Positions 8,813 to 17,197 of a DNA stretch of 64,000 bases are shown here, one piece after another (the first letter of the stretch is position 1; each line of letters begins with the position of its first letter). The notes below the pieces were generated by a model. That model saw only the letters and a program-made list of their open reading frames with translations. It was not told the origin of the DNA and did no database searches. Position numbers and translations under genes: made by a program. Origin of the DNA: Paludibacteraceae bacterium (GTDB taxonomy: Bacteria; Bacteroidota; Bacteroidia; Bacteroidales; Paludibacteraceae); contig CAJOMJ010000001.1 of NCBI GenBank assembly GCA_905235505.1, forward strand, positions 66,553-130,552, given 5' to 3'.

Positions 8813-10711
8813 TTATATCGGATTGACGTCGCTGGGCATGCGGAGGTCTCCACGGGGGGAGAGTGAGAGTGGCACTACCTTGGGTCCGTCGGGCAGACAC
8901 GAGCGTTTATATTGTTGCGTAAAGAAGCGTCGCATAAAGACAGAGAGCCACTTGTCGATTTCTTCCTCTGAGTAGTCGTCGGCGAAGACGATATTGGCGA
9001 TATACTGAATCTTCTCGCGTGAGAAACCATAGCGGAGAATATAATAGAGGAAGAAGTCATGGAGTTCGTAGGGTCCGACTTTGTCCTCGGTCTTTTGGGC
9101 TATGTTACCTTCGCTGTCGGTGGGAAGCAGTTCAGGTGAGACAGGTGTATTGATGACATCGAGGAGTATCTCACGCACTTCGGGAGAGAAATAGTTCTGT
9201 GCCTCATACTCGATGACATAGCGTATAATCGTTTTGGGGATACCTGCATTGACGCCATACATAGACATGTGGTCAGCATTGTAGGTGCACCAGCCGAGTG
9301 CAAGTTCGGACATATCACCGGTGCCGACGACAATGCCATTGTATTTGTTGGCCAGGTCCATGAGTATCTGTGTACGTTCGCGTGCCTGGGCATTCTCATA
9401 AGTTATGTCGTGCAGAGAGGGGTCATGCCTGATGTCATCGAAATGCTGCATGACGGCGGCAGATATAGAAATCTCGTGCTGTGAGACACCAAGCATATCC
9501 ATAAGAGCGATTGCGTTCTGATAGGTGCGGTCGGAAGTGCCGAAGCCGGGCATAGTGACAGCTATTACCTGTTTACGGCTAAAGCCGAGAAGGTCTGCTG
9601 TAAGAACACACACGATGAGGGCAAGCGTTGAGTCGAGTCCGCCTGAGACGCCGAGCACAAGAGATTCGGAATGTGTATGTTCCCAACGACGGGCGAGTGC
9701 AGAGGTCTGGATACGGATAACATCGGCACAGAACTCGTCACGCTCGGAGGGAGCAGGGAGGAAGGGGTTCTTGCGGAAACGGCGGTGGATGGGTGATATG
9801 AGTTGTTCGCCGTCTTCAATAGGAGCCACGTAGATCTTGCGGTAAGCGGCGGTTTTGTCCATGGTGAAGTTATTGTTACGCTGGCGGTCGGTCCGTAGCC
9901 GTTCGATGTCAAGCTCCTGAATGAGCATAGTTGACTCACGCAGGAAGCGGTCGCCCTCTGAGAGGAGTTTGCCGTTTTCGGCGATATAGGTGCTTCCACC
10001 ATAGACGACATCGGTAGTGCTCTCCCATACTCCGGAGGAGGTATAGACATAGCCGCAATGTACACGTGATGACTGCTGTGTAATCATCTGACGGCGGAAG
10101 GAGTGCTTACCGGTAAGGCAGTTGGACGAAGAGAGGTTGAAGATGAGTTCAGCCCCCTGTATAGCGAGTTGCGTGGAGGGCGGCAGGGGCGACCAGAGGT
10201 CTTCGCAGAGCTCGATACCGAAAGAGTAGTCACGCGTGAGGAAGAGAAGGTCACGCCCGAAAGGAACTTCGCCATTCCAAAGTTCGATTTTGGGAAGACA
10301 GTCTCTACCGGAAGTGAACCAACGTTTCTCATAGAACTCGGCGGTATTAGGTAGATTGGTCTTGGGCACTACACCGACGACATCACCGTCCGTCATAACC
10401 AAGGCACAGTTGTAGAGGTTATTATCACTCTGCAGGGGAGCGCCAACGATGACAATAATACTCTTGCCGCGGGTGTGGTTGCATATATCTTCAAGAGCGA
10501 GGAGAGCGTTTTCCTGCAGTTGCTGCATGAAGAAGAGGTCGGCGCAGGTGTATCCTGTAACGGAGAGTTCGGGGAAGCAAACCACTTGCACACCTTCTTC
10601 GAGTGCCTCATCGATCTGGACTTTAATCTGTTGCGCATTGTATCGGCAGTCAGCAAGACGCATTTCAGGGACGGCGGCTGCCACTCGTACGAATCCGAAG
10701 TTTCTGCTCAT
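8813..10711 (-). CDS. nadE: Glutamine-dependent NAD+ synthetase
   Basis: Makes NAD from deamido-NAD, ATP and glutamine, the last step of NAD synthesis. The N-terminal half is a nitrilase-type glutaminase with the Glu-Lys-Cys triad: VVCFPELSVTGY, VVPKTNLPN and FGIELCEDLW. The C-terminal half is the synthetase domain with the PP-loop LGVSGGLDSTLAL and GTGDMSELALGW. The start at 10709-10711 (MSRNFGFVRVAAAVPEM) is chosen because the 33 residues upstream of it are low-complexity Asn/Ser/Thr encoded by a repetitive GTTAG-rich leader; the first Met of the open frame at 10810 would even lie across the promoter. The resulting 632 aa fits the two-domain family. Confidence 0.95.
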   Translation of the reverse strand: MSRNFGFVRVAAAVPEMRLADCRYNAQQIKVQIDEALEEGVQVVCFPELSVTGYTCADLFFMQQLQENALLALEDICNHTRGKSIIVIVGAPLQSDNNLYNCALVMTDGDVVGVVPKTNLPNTAEFYEKRWFTSGRDCLPKIELWNGEVPFGRDLLFLTRDYSFGIELCEDLWSPLPPSTQLAIQGAELIFNLSSSNCLTGKHSFRRQMITQQSSRVHCGYVYTSSGVWESTTDVVYGGSTYIAENGKLLSEGDRFLRESTMLIQELDIERLRTDRQRNNNFTMDKTAAYRKIYVAPIEDGEQLISPIHRRFRKNPFLPAPSERDEFCADVIRIQTSALARRWEHTHSESLVLGVSGGLDSTLALIVCVLTADLLGFSRKQVIAVTMPGFGTSDRTYQNAIALMDMLGVSQHEISISAAVMQHFDDIRHDPSLHDITYENAQARERTQILMDLANKYNGIVVGTGDMSELALGWCTYNADHMSMYGVNAGIPKTIIRYVIEYEAQNYFSPEVREILLDVINTPVSPELLPTDSEGNIAQKTEDKVGPYELHDFFLYYILRYGFSREKIQYIANIVFADDYSEEEIDKWLSVFMRRFFTQQYKRSCLPDGPKVVPLSLSPRGDLRMPSDVNPI

Positions 10712-10779
10712 AACGTTAGAGTTTGTGGAGTTAGAGGAGTTAGTGAGGTTAGATACGTTTGTATAGTTATTTGTGGCGA

Positions 10780-10810
10780 CAAAGTTAGGAAATTTCGGGG
10801 AGATATGCAA
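10780..10810 (-). promoter_or_regulatory. Bacteroidota-type promoter of nadE
   Basis: On the minus strand TTG (10808-10810), a 20-bp spacer, then TAACTTTG (10780-10787). Transcription would start near 10773, about 60 bp before the nadE ATG. Confidence 0.7.
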
Positions 10811-10843
10811 GAAAAATCGTCAATGAGGTAAGGAAAAAATTCG

Positions 10844-11188
10844 TTACTGATTTTTGAGAGATTTCTGAATGGCGGCAATGACGAAGTTACGGAGGATATG
10901 ATACTGTTTTTGCCCAGATTGGGGGTGTTGTTTCTGCTCGTCGAAGAGTGTTTGCCAGTGTTCGTGGAGTTGAGGGTCAGCGAGTTGTTGTTCCGCCTCG
11001 CGGACGGCGTTGCCGAAGGAAGAGAAGGCGGAGGTCTGAGCATCCGTTATTTTCTTCGGGTTCTTGTGACGGGGATAGTGAGATACAACAGTTTTGCCAA
11101 AGCGCTGAGTGAGATAGATATCTTCGCGCTTGCGGTCGATTTTGCCTGATAATTGCTGAATCAGGTCGGAAGGAACAGCTTTTGCCAT
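10844..11188 (-). CDS. Small basic protein of unknown function
   Basis: I do not recognise this 114-residue protein. It is soluble, has no signal peptide or membrane segment, and is rich in Gln, Lys and His. The N-terminal part (DLIQQLSGKIDRKREDIYLTQ, residues about 8-28) looks helical and charged; the rest is probably helical too. A good Bacteroidota promoter lies about 95 bp upstream (11283-11313), and the gap holds 11-bp tandem repeats. It is monocistronic, with its own promoter and nadE following from another promoter. The coding call rests on length, the promoter and lack of a competing frame. Confidence 0.65.
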   Translation of the reverse strand: MAKAVPSDLIQQLSGKIDRKREDIYLTQRFGKTVVSHYPRHKNPKKITDAQTSAFSSFGNAVREAEQQLADPQLHEHWQTLFDEQKQHPQSGQKQYHILRNFVIAAIQKSLKNQ

Positions 11189-11212
11189 AATGATAAGTAT
11201 ATTAAAGGGGTT

Positions 11213-11275
11213 ATACGTCTCGTTTACGTCTCGTTTACGTCTCGTTTACGTCTCGTTTACGTCTTTTTTACGTAA
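11213..11275. repeat. 11-bp tandem repeat ACGTCTCGTTT, about five units
   Basis: ACGTCTCGTTT is repeated head to tail, ending in a variant unit ACGTCTTTTTT followed by ACGTAA. The same unit with the same terminal variant recurs at 34954-34994. It lies between the promoter and start codon of the 114-aa gene, so it would be in that gene's 5' leader. Confidence 0.9.
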
Positions 11276-11282
11276 TTCGGTG

Positions 11283-11313
11283 CAAAGGTAAGGAAAAGAA
11301 ACGGGATATGCAA
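11283..11313 (-). promoter_or_regulatory. Promoter of the 114-aa gene, identical to the 12658 promoter
   Basis: Minus strand TTG (11311-11313), 20-bp spacer, TACCTTTG (11283-11290). The whole 31-bp region, spacer included, is identical to 12658-12688. Confidence 0.75.
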
Positions 11314-11324
11314 ACAGAATGAGA

Positions 11325-11382
11325 AAAAAAGCGACATAAAAGCAACATAAAAGCAACATAAAAGCGAGATAAAAGCGACATA
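11325..11382. repeat. 11-bp tandem repeat AAAAGCAACAT, five imperfect units
   Basis: Units AAAAGCGACAT, AAAAGCAACAT (twice), AAAAGCGAGAT, AAAAGCGACAT follow each other directly upstream of the promoter at 11283. No coding function is seen. Confidence 0.85.
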
Positions 11383-11424
11383 GAGGAGAAGGGAGGGGGA
11401 AGATTATGACAATACCAACAAACA

Positions 11425-11462
11425 GTTATCCCCCGACCATGAGTAAACAGTCAGGGGATAAC
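11425..11462. terminator. Hairpin after the Ig-domain lipoprotein gene
   Basis: GTTATCCCCCGAC (11425-11437) pairs with GTCAGGGGATAAC (11450-11462), 13 bp with one mismatch, 12-nt loop, 35 bp past the lipoprotein stop. Only a weak T-rich stretch follows on the minus strand. Confidence 0.6.
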
Positions 11463-11497
11463 AGTTTAGTCAGATGATAATTATCAGGCTACCTTCA

Positions 11498-12610
11498 CTA
11501 TTTCAGATCTTGGACAAGGCGTACAGAACAACCTAAAGAGCGTTCATTTTCGCCCATTATGGAGATTTTATAATAGGAAGAGAAATAGAAGTCCTTCATT
11601 TTATACTCTTCATAAGGAGTGGACGAACTATAATAGCCATTGATATTGACATTGCTCACTTTCTTAACATCCCGATTACCTGCAGCGGGCAAGAAGACGG
11701 CTCCATTCTCTTGGAGTTGCAGCCACTGAGTATCAGAGAACATTTTTGACGACATGTCAACTCCTGCAGGAGTGATGAAATCAGAGGGCAGCAACATACG
11801 GCAAACTTTATAAGTTTTGCTTTTAGAATCCAATATCTCAACCTCATTGTTCAACTCATTACCATTAGTGATGATGTATTCCCACTCGTCAGCGGTGAGC
11901 GTGCGCCACTGATTGGCAGTATTACCCCCATTAGTGATTTTGTTTACTCCCCAATCAGTGAAAGTAGAATAATCGGTATTTACATAAGAGGAGAGTGTAG
12001 GGTTGCCACCTGTGCCCCACCCGAAGAGGTCGATCCACCCGCTGTAGGAGTCAGATATTTTACTATTGTCATCGCCAATCATATCACACTGATACTCAGC
12101 GAAACGCCAAGTGCCGGTGCTTGCCTGATACTGCAGGTTGCCTTGTGAGAAACGCACCTTCTTTCCTGCGCTGCTGACTTGGAAAACGGCCTTGGTTATG
12201 GCTCCGTTTTCTATTCCGTAGGTCGGCTCAGGTTCGGGCTTGGGGTCGATTTCGGGGTCAATTTCGGGGTCGGTAACAACACCTGCAGCTGTTACTTCAA
12301 CAGAGCATTCTGCATATAGTTTTCCGCAGTAAGCAGTGATAGTGGTTTTGCCTTGTTTATTGGCAGTGACCTTACCGTTGGCATTGACCGAAGCCACACT
12401 TTCTTTCGACGACTCCCAGGTGATTTCAGGGGCACCTGTTTCCGCCTCTTCAGGTTCGTAATAAACATTCAGTTTGTAGGTATCGCCTACCTCCAAACTA
12501 AGTTTCGCTTTGTTGAGGCTTATGCCTGTCAGTTGCGGGAGATTGTTGCCGCTATTGTTGCATGCAGCGAGCAGGATTACCGCCATTGAGAAAAGGAAGA
12601 ACTTTTTCAT
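11498..12610 (-). CDS. Lipoprotein with an Ig-like (Big2) domain and a C-terminal domain resembling FISUMP
   Basis: A 370-residue exported lipoprotein, probably on the outer membrane. The signal peptide MKKFFLFSMAVILLAAC gives a lipobox Cys at residue 17. Residues about 26-110 form a bacterial Ig-like group 2 domain (LSLEVGDTYKLNV, ITWESSKESVASVNANGKV, GKTTITAY). A linker of Asp-Pro-Glu repeats (DPEIDPEIDPKPEPEP) follows. The C-terminal 230 residues (VRFSQGNLQYQASTGTWRFAE, GWIDLFGWGTGG, ending CSVRLVQ) resemble modules frequent in Bacteroidales surface proteins; I am unsure of the name. I start at 12608-12610, since the open frame's upstream extension is a translation of intergenic repeats. 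Function unknown. Confidence 0.8.
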   Translation of the reverse strand: MKKFFLFSMAVILLAACNNSGNNLPQLTGISLNKAKLSLEVGDTYKLNVYYEPEEAETGAPEITWESSKESVASVNANGKVTANKQGKTTITAYCGKLYAECSVEVTAAGVVTDPEIDPEIDPKPEPEPTYGIENGAITKAVFQVSSAGKKVRFSQGNLQYQASTGTWRFAEYQCDMIGDDNSKISDSYSGWIDLFGWGTGGNPTLSSYVNTDYSTFTDWGVNKITNGGNTANQWRTLTADEWEYIITNGNELNNEVEILDSKSKTYKVCRMLLPSDFITPAGVDMSSKMFSDTQWLQLQENGAVFLPAAGNRDVKKVSNVNINGYYSSSTPYEEYKMKDFYFSSYYKISIMGENERSLGCSVRLVQDLK

Positions 12611-12657
12611 TGTGTTGAATTTAGAGTTATACAGATAGATAAGAATGAAAGACAATG

Positions 12658-12688
12658 CAAAGGTAAGGAAAAGAAACGGGATATGCAA
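12658..12688 (-). promoter_or_regulatory. Promoter of the Ig-domain lipoprotein gene
   Basis: Minus strand TTG (12686-12688), 20 bp, TACCTTTG (12658-12665). It is identical over 31 bp to the promoter at 11283-11313 and shares the TTGCATATC start with those at 10780 and 34821. Confidence 0.75.
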
Positions 12689-12771
12689 GAGGGGGGAGGA
12701 GAAAATTGAGGGTTTGAAGATAATTGAGGTTTGACGGTGCTGCGTTATTATGTTTCCTGAGATTTCGGAAT

Positions 12772-12822
12772 GTTGAGATATCGAGATATCAGGATATTGA
12801 GATATTGAGATATCAAGACATC
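12772..12822. repeat. Short tandem repeat of GATATTGA-type units
   Basis: About five 8-10-bp units of GATATC/GATATTGAG in a row, upstream of the lipoprotein promoter. It sits in a 520-bp gap (12611-13130) that otherwise holds two promoters, palB copies and a G-rich tandem repeat. Confidence 0.75.
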
Positions 12823-12830
12823 GACGGGTT

Positions 12831-12920
12831 GAGAGACATTTCGACAAATGTCTCTACATGTATTGCGGGAGGAGTTGAGAGACATTTCGTCAAATGTCTC
12901 TACATGTATTGCGGGAGGAG
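12831..12920. repeat. Two tandem copies of a 44-bp palB-containing unit
   Basis: Each copy (12831-12874 and 12877-12920) begins GAGAGACATTTCG and contains CAAATGTCTCTACATG, a palindrome with 9-bp arms, then TATTGCGGGAGGAG. They differ at one base in the loop. Further palB copies are at 44112-44141 and 48363-48392. Confidence 0.9.
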
Positions 12921-12960
12921 AGACATAAGAGACATAGGTATAAATATTATGGAAAAACAT

Positions 12961-13028
12961 GTGCGGGGAAGGTGCGGGAAGGTTACGGGAAGGTTGCGGG
13001 AAGGTTACGGGAAGGTTGCGGGAAGGGT
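12961..13028. repeat. G-rich 11-bp tandem repeat GGGAAGGTTRC
   Basis: About six units of GGGAAGGTTAC or GGGAAGGTTGC in a row, ending 40 bp before the tRNA promoter. Regular GGG tracts on the + strand could fold as a G-quadruplex; that is inference. Confidence 0.85.
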
Positions 13029-13067
13029 ATAAGAAAGGTGTTTATTGAAAAAAAATATGCTTGGTAC

Positions 13068-13098
13068 TTGTGTAATTGAAAAAAAGGTATTACCTTTG
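13068..13098 (+). promoter_or_regulatory. Promoter of tRNA-Glu
   Basis: TTG (13068-13070), 20-bp spacer, TACCTTTG (13091-13098). The start would be near 13105, about 25 bp before the tRNA. Confidence 0.7.
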
Positions 13099-13130
13099 CA
13101 GCCGCTTTCAGAGATGAGAGGTTAACTAAC

Positions 13131-13202
13131 GGTGCTATCGTCTAGCGGTTAGGACAAAAGATTCTCAATCTTTAAACCGGGGTTCGATTCCCCGTAGCAC
13201 TA
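13131..13202 (+). tRNA. tRNA-Glu (anticodon CTC)
   Basis: The acceptor stem GGTGCTA pairs with TAGCACT (one G-U), discriminator A. The D arm has TAGCGGTTAGGAC. The anticodon stem AAAGA/TCTTT encloses TTCTCAA, so the anticodon is CTC, reading GAG. The T arm CGGGG-TTCGATT-CCCCG is perfect. No CCA is encoded. A promoter lies just upstream and an intrinsic terminator just after it, so it is a single-gene transcript. Confidence 0.95.
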
Positions 13203-13207
13203 CGAGG

Positions 13208-13232
13208 AGCACTGAGATTCAGTGCTTTTTTT
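13208..13232 (+). terminator. Intrinsic terminator of tRNA-Glu
   Basis: AGCACTGA, loop GAT, TCAGTGCT, then seven T. It is 5 bp past the tRNA 3' end. Confidence 0.9.
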
Positions 13233-13307
13233 GTAAACATGTGAGGTTATGGCATGATGTTTGCGGTGGAGAAGTTAGAGAAGTTTAACACATAAAACGA
13301 TACGATT

Positions 13308-13799
13308 ATGAAAAAGACTATTATGTTGTTGATGGCAGCAGTAGCACTGTTTGCAAGTTGCAGGGGTCCTGCAGGCAGAGACGGCAAAGACGGCAGAGAC
13401 GGAGTTGACGGTTTTGTCAACTTCAAGATAGTGGATTTGTCGGTTAACGCCAGTCAATGGCAATACTCAAGTTTAAGCAACAACAACTATTTCATGGCAT
13501 CGTTCGACATGCCGGAGATAACGAAAGACATCTATGACAACGGCTTGGTGCAGGTATATAGAGAATATGACACAGGCACAAACAATGCCGTCCAACTGCT
13601 TCTGCCCAGCACAAGGCATATCGAGTACAGTTACGAAGACAGCGGCAATACGCTATGGGGTTTCTACTCGGAGACGACAGACTATGAATACGGAGTAGGC
13701 AAACTGAACGTGTTCTTCACCGTATCTGATTTCGACTACGAGATTAACACGACCTTCGTGCCCGAGAACATGCACTTCAGAGTGGTGATAATGTGGTAG
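13308..13799 (+). CDS. Lipoprotein with a short collagen-like Gly-X-Y segment
   Basis: A 163-residue exported lipoprotein of unknown function. Signal peptide MKKTIMLLMAAVALFASC with lipobox Cys at 18, followed at once by a collagen-like run GPAGRDGKDGRDGVDG (residues about 20-35, five Gly-X-Y triplets). The rest is a probable beta-rich domain without a motif I know (VNFKIVDLSVNASQW, MASFDMPEITKDIYDNG). Proteins with a lipobox, a few Gly-X-Y triplets and a beta domain recur in Bacteroidales and are usually hypothetical. It lies 33 bp before the methyltransferase gene and may be cotranscribed with it; no clear promoter was found in the gap after the tRNA. Confidence 0.85.
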   Translation: MKKTIMLLMAAVALFASCRGPAGRDGKDGRDGVDGFVNFKIVDLSVNASQWQYSSLSNNNYFMASFDMPEITKDIYDNGLVQVYREYDTGTNNAVQLLLPSTRHIEYSYEDSGNTLWGFYSETTDYEYGVGKLNVFFTVSDFDYEINTTFVPENMHFRVVIMW

Positions 13800-13832
13800 G
13801 AAGAGCAGAGACCGCTACGCTGAAAGACTTGA

Positions 13833-15077
13833 ATGATACAAGAATTCATAGAAAGACATATAAATGATGATGTAAGTCATCTTGCATTACAGAGAAATCG
13901 GTATTCGGATTTGACGGATACCGATTTCAGTTTTGCCCTGCAACAGATAGAAGGGCGACAGAGGACAAGAGAGAAGCTGCCATTCTTGGCGGGATACAGA
14001 GACTGGTGGTTCCCGAAGCGGTTGTCCACAGAGCAGTGCTCGTCGGAGACGACGGCAAGGTACAAGTGCAGGTTGTTGGAAAGAGAAGGCGCGAAAGGAG
14101 TGATGGTGGATCTGACGGGCGGAATGGGGATAGACACGATGTTTATGGCAGGGAGATTTGAGGAGATACATTACGTGGAGAGAGATGAGGAGTTGTGCAG
14201 GTTGGCAGAGCACAACACGGGTTTATTGACAAGGGGGGAAGGTTATTTAGAGGGAGAGGCGGAGAAGAGAGAGGCGGAGAAGAGATTATGCAATATCAAT
14301 GTGCATTGTGCGGAGGCGGGGGAGTATTTGAGAGAGACGGGGCGAGTGGACTTTATATATATAGACCCTGCGAGAAGGGCGGTAAGCGGGAAGAAAGTAT
14401 ATAGACTGGAAGACTGCGATCCGAATGTAGTGGAGATGATGCCGGCACTGAGAGAGAAGTGCTCTACCCTACTGCTGAAACTATCGCCGATGATAGACAT
14501 AAGTGCGGCAGTGAAGGCATTAGGCGGAGCGGCGGAGGTGCATGTGGTGGCAGTGCGGGGAGAAGTGAAGGAGATATTGGTATATATACGTTTCAGAGAT
14601 ATATCAGACACGACAGAAGAGACTGAGATTCATTGTGTAAACTTGGAGACAGAGGATGAGGAGGCAGTATTTACGCAAGAGGAGGAGAGAGAGGCAGAAT
14701 GTGAGTATGCCGAAGATACGGGAGAGTATGTGTATGAGCCGAACGCGGCGATACTGAAAGCGGGAGGGTTCAAGACAATGGCAAAGAGATACGGGTTGAA
14801 GAAGATGGGGGTGAACACGCATCTGTACACGGGTGAGAGAGTAATAGAGGGCTGGCCAGGACGAGTGTGGAGAATAGCGGGCAAGGCAGAGAAGAGACAA
14901 CTGCACGGGAGAAAGATGAATATACTGGCAAGAAATTATCCACTGAGTGCGGAGGAGATAAGGAAGAGATACGGTATAAAAGACGGAGGAGAGGCGTGGC
15001 TGATTGCGACAAGGAGAGGTGAAGAGGCAGTCATGCTGATGGCAGAAAGAGTGAGAAAAAGTGACGTTTCGGTATAG
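13833..15077 (+). CDS. Class I SAM-dependent methyltransferase with THUMP-like domain
   Basis: A 414-residue cytoplasmic protein. The N-terminal about 80 residues precede a Rossmann methyltransferase fold: VMVDLTGGMGIDTMFMA is the SAM-binding motif I, and DFIYIDPARRA is the DPAR catalytic-type motif IV. The C-terminal region (AILKAGGFKTMAKRYGLKKMG, then a THUMP-like module) matches the Bacteroidota family often named THUMP-like domain protein, with a Porphyromonas member studied structurally as far as I recall. The substrate is probably RNA but unproven. The gene is unusually GA-rich. It lies 33 bp after the collagen-like lipoprotein gene and ends 14 bp before a palindrome that precedes the dnaK promoter. 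Confidence 0.85.
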   Translation: MIQEFIERHINDDVSHLALQRNRYSDLTDTDFSFALQQIEGRQRTREKLPFLAGYRDWWFPKRLSTEQCSSETTARYKCRLLEREGAKGVMVDLTGGMGIDTMFMAGRFEEIHYVERDEELCRLAEHNTGLLTRGEGYLEGEAEKREAEKRLCNINVHCAEAGEYLRETGRVDFIYIDPARRAVSGKKVYRLEDCDPNVVEMMPALREKCSTLLLKLSPMIDISAAVKALGGAAEVHVVAVRGEVKEILVYIRFRDISDTTEETEIHCVNLETEDEEAVFTQEEEREAECEYAEDTGEYVYEPNAAILKAGGFKTMAKRYGLKKMGVNTHLYTGERVIEGWPGRVWRIAGKAEKRQLHGRKMNILARNYPLSAEEIRKRYGIKDGGEAWLIATRRGEEAVMLMAERVRKSDVSV

Positions 15078-15091
15078 AGAAGCAGCAAAAA

Positions 15092-15108
15092 TCTGCCATT
15101 TTGGCAGA
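15092..15108. promoter_or_regulatory. Perfect palindrome upstream of dnaK, possible regulator site
   Basis: TCTGCCA-TTT-TGGCAGA, two 7-bp arms around 3 bp, centred at 15100. It is about 54 bp before the predicted dnaK start. No T run follows, so a terminator is less likely than a protein-binding site. Confidence 0.55.
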
Positions 15109-15128
15109 CATTTCAATATATTTTATTT

Positions 15129-15143
15129 TGGCACATGCTTTGC
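15129..15143 (+). promoter_or_regulatory. Sigma-54-type (-24/-12) promoter of dnaK
   Basis: TGGCAC, 5 bp, TTGC: the invariant GG (15130-15131) and GC (15142-15143) are exactly 10 bp apart, as sigma-54 requires. The start would be near 15155, with a 100-bp leader. No TAnnTTTG element is evident in this gap. Confidence 0.55.
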
Positions 15144-15256
15144 CGTAGTTAAGGTGAAACAAGCAAAAAAGCGGAATCGGCAGGAGGGCTGCCGGTTGCG
15201 GCGTAAACTTGGAATAGAAAGAAACAAGAATATTAACAACTAAAAAACATACAACT

Positions 15257-17170
15257 ATGTCAAAGATTATCGGTATAGACCTCGGCACAACGAACTCGTG
15301 TGTGTCAGTAATGGAAGGCAATGAGCCTGTAGTAATTGCCAACTCTGAAGGAAAGCGTACTACTCCTTCTGTAGTGGGATTTGTAGAAGGCGGAGAAAGG
15401 AAGGTTGGTGATCCTGCAAAGCGTCAGGCTATCACAAATCCGACGAAAACCGTATATAGTATAAAGAGATTCATGGGTGAGACGTACGACCGTCTGCAGT
15501 CGGAGATAGCCCGCGTGCCATACAAGGTAACAAAGGGCGACAACAACACTCCTCGTGTTGATATAGACGGCAGGTTGTACACTCCTCAGGAGATCAGTGC
15601 AATCATTCTTCAGAAGATGAAGAAGACGGCAGAAGACTATCTTGGTCAGGAAGTGACAGAGGCAGTGATAACAGTGCCTGCATACTTCAATGACAGTCAG
15701 CGTCAGGCAACGAAAGAAGCCGGTGAGATAGCAGGTCTGCACGTAAGACGTATCGTGAACGAGCCGACAGCAGCCGCTCTTGCATACGGTCTGGACAAGT
15801 CGAACAAGGACATGAAGATAGTAGTGTTTGACTGCGGTGGCGGCACACACGATGTCAGCGTGCTGGAGTTGGGTGACGGAGTGTTTGAAGTGAAATCGAC
15901 AGCAGGTGACACCCACCTTGGCGGCGATGACTTCGACCACAGGATTATAGACTGGCTTGTAGAAGAGTTCAAGAAGGACAACGGCGGAGCCGACCTGAGT
16001 AGTGACCCGATGGCAATGCAGCGTCTGAAAGAGGCAGCAGAGAAGGCAAAGATAGAGCTTTCGAACACCACTTCGACTGAAATCAATCTGCCTTATATCA
16101 TGCCGGTGAACGGAGTGCCTGCACACCTTGTAAAGACCTTGACCCGTGCCAAATTCGAGCAGTTGATAGACGACCTGATTCAGAAAACTATTGCCCCGTG
16201 CCGCACAGCATTGGAGAGTGCAGGTTTGAAGACAAGCGACATTGACGAGATTATCCTCGTGGGCGGTTCGACCCGTATCCCCGCCATACAGCAGGCAGTG
16301 GAGAAATTCTTCGGCAAAGTGCCGAGCAAGGGTGTAAATCCTGACGAGGTAGTAGCCGTAGGTGCAGCCATCCAAGGCGGTGTGCTGACAGGCGAAGTGA
16401 AAGACGTATTGCTGCTGGATGTTACTCCGTTGAGTCTTGGTATAGAGACGATGGGCGGTGTGATGACAAGGATGATAGAAGCCAACACAACTATTCCTAC
16501 GAAGAAGACCGAAGTGTTCACCACAGCAGTTGACAATCAGCCTTCAGTAGAAATCAAAGTGCTTCAAGGCGAGCGTCCGATGGCAGCACAGAACAAGCAG
16601 ATAGGTATCTTCCACTTGGACGGTATCATGCCTGCAAGGCGCGGCGAGCCTCAGATAGAGGTGACCTTCGATATCGACGCCAACGGTATATTGAACGTAA
16701 GTGCCAAAGACAAGGCAACAGGCAAGGAGCAGAAGATACGTATCGAAGCTTCGAGCGGACTGAGCGACGCAGAAATCAAACGCATGAAAGCCGAGGCAGA
16801 GGCTAATGCAGCAGCAGACCAGAAGGAGAAAGAGCGCGTTGACAAGCTGAACAAGGCAGACTCGATGATATTCCAGACGGAGAAACAGCTGCAGGAGTTC
16901 GGCGACAAGATTCCAGCCGACAAGAAAGCTCCTATAGAAGAAGCATTGAAGAAGCTGAAAGAGGCATACGAGAAGAAGGATGCCGACGAATGCGAGCGCT
17001 ACGTGAACGAGATGAACACAGCCTTCCAAGCCGCAGCAGCCGATATGTACAATGCAGCCAATGCAGGCAACCCAGGTGGCAATCCCGGTGGCGGTAACCC
17101 CGGTGGAGACAATCCCGGCAACGGAGGCGGAGATGACGTGACTGACGTGGACTTCGAAGAAGTGAAGTAA
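15257..17170 (+). CDS. dnaK: Chaperone DnaK (Hsp70)
   Basis: ATP-driven cytoplasmic chaperone that binds exposed hydrophobic peptides, with DnaJ and GrpE. The 637 residues start with the ATPase motif [17 protein letters not shown], then [35 protein letters not shown] and [13 protein letters not shown]. The substrate domain follows ([17 protein letters not shown]). The C-terminus is a Gly/Asn/Pro-rich linker, then [12 protein letters not shown]. Length is normal. It stands alone; grpE and dnaJ are not adjacent. It lies behind a possible sigma-54 promoter and a palindrome, and a strong terminator follows, so it is probably monocistronic. No CIRCE operator is seen. Confidence 0.98.
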   Translation: MSKIIGIDLGTTNSCVSVMEGNEPVVIANSEGKRTTPSVVGFVEGGERKVGDPAKRQAITNPTKTVYSIKRFMGETYDRLQSEIARVPYKVTKGDNNTPRVDIDGRLYTPQEISAIILQKMKKTAEDYLGQEVTEAVITVPAYFNDSQRQATKEAGEIAGLHVRRIVNEPTAAALAYGLDKSNKDMKIVVFDCGGGTHDVSVLELGDGVFEVKSTAGDTHLGGDDFDHRIIDWLVEEFKKDNGGADLSSDPMAMQRLKEAAEKAKIELSNTTSTEINLPYIMPVNGVPAHLVKTLTRAKFEQLIDDLIQKTIAPCRTALESAGLKTSDIDEIILVGGSTRIPAIQQAVEKFFGKVPSKGVNPDEVVAVGAAIQGGVLTGEVKDVLLLDVTPLSLGIETMGGVMTRMIEANTTIPTKKTEVFTTAVDNQPSVEIKVLQGERPMAAQNKQIGIFHLDGIMPARRGEPQIEVTFDIDANGILNVSAKDKATGKEQKIRIEASSGLSDAEIKRMKAEAEANAAADQKEKERVDKLNKADSMIFQTEKQLQEFGDKIPADKKAPIEEALKKLKEAYEKKDADECERYVNEMNTAFQAAAADMYNAANAGNPGGNPGGGNPGGDNPGNGGGDDVTDVDFEEVK

Positions 17171-17197
17171 TACATCGATGCATTATCATAGCAACAG

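Noticed and set aside
10712..10810. An upstream Met for nadE at 10810.
   Set aside because: It would put the start across the predicted promoter and adds an Asn/Ser/Thr stretch unlike the family.
12611..12847. An N-terminal extension of the Ig-domain lipoprotein gene from an ATG at 12847.
   Set aside because: The extra residues are translated repeats and promoter sequence, and a proper lipoprotein signal starts at 12610.
12724..13032. A 102-codon plus-strand open frame.
   Set aside because: It is made of the palB, GATATC and GGGAAGG repeats and is not a plausible protein.
15305..16375. A 356-codon open frame on the minus strand.
   Set aside because: It is antisense to dnaK, Cys/His/Leu-rich, without a promoter; a shadow of dnaK codon use.
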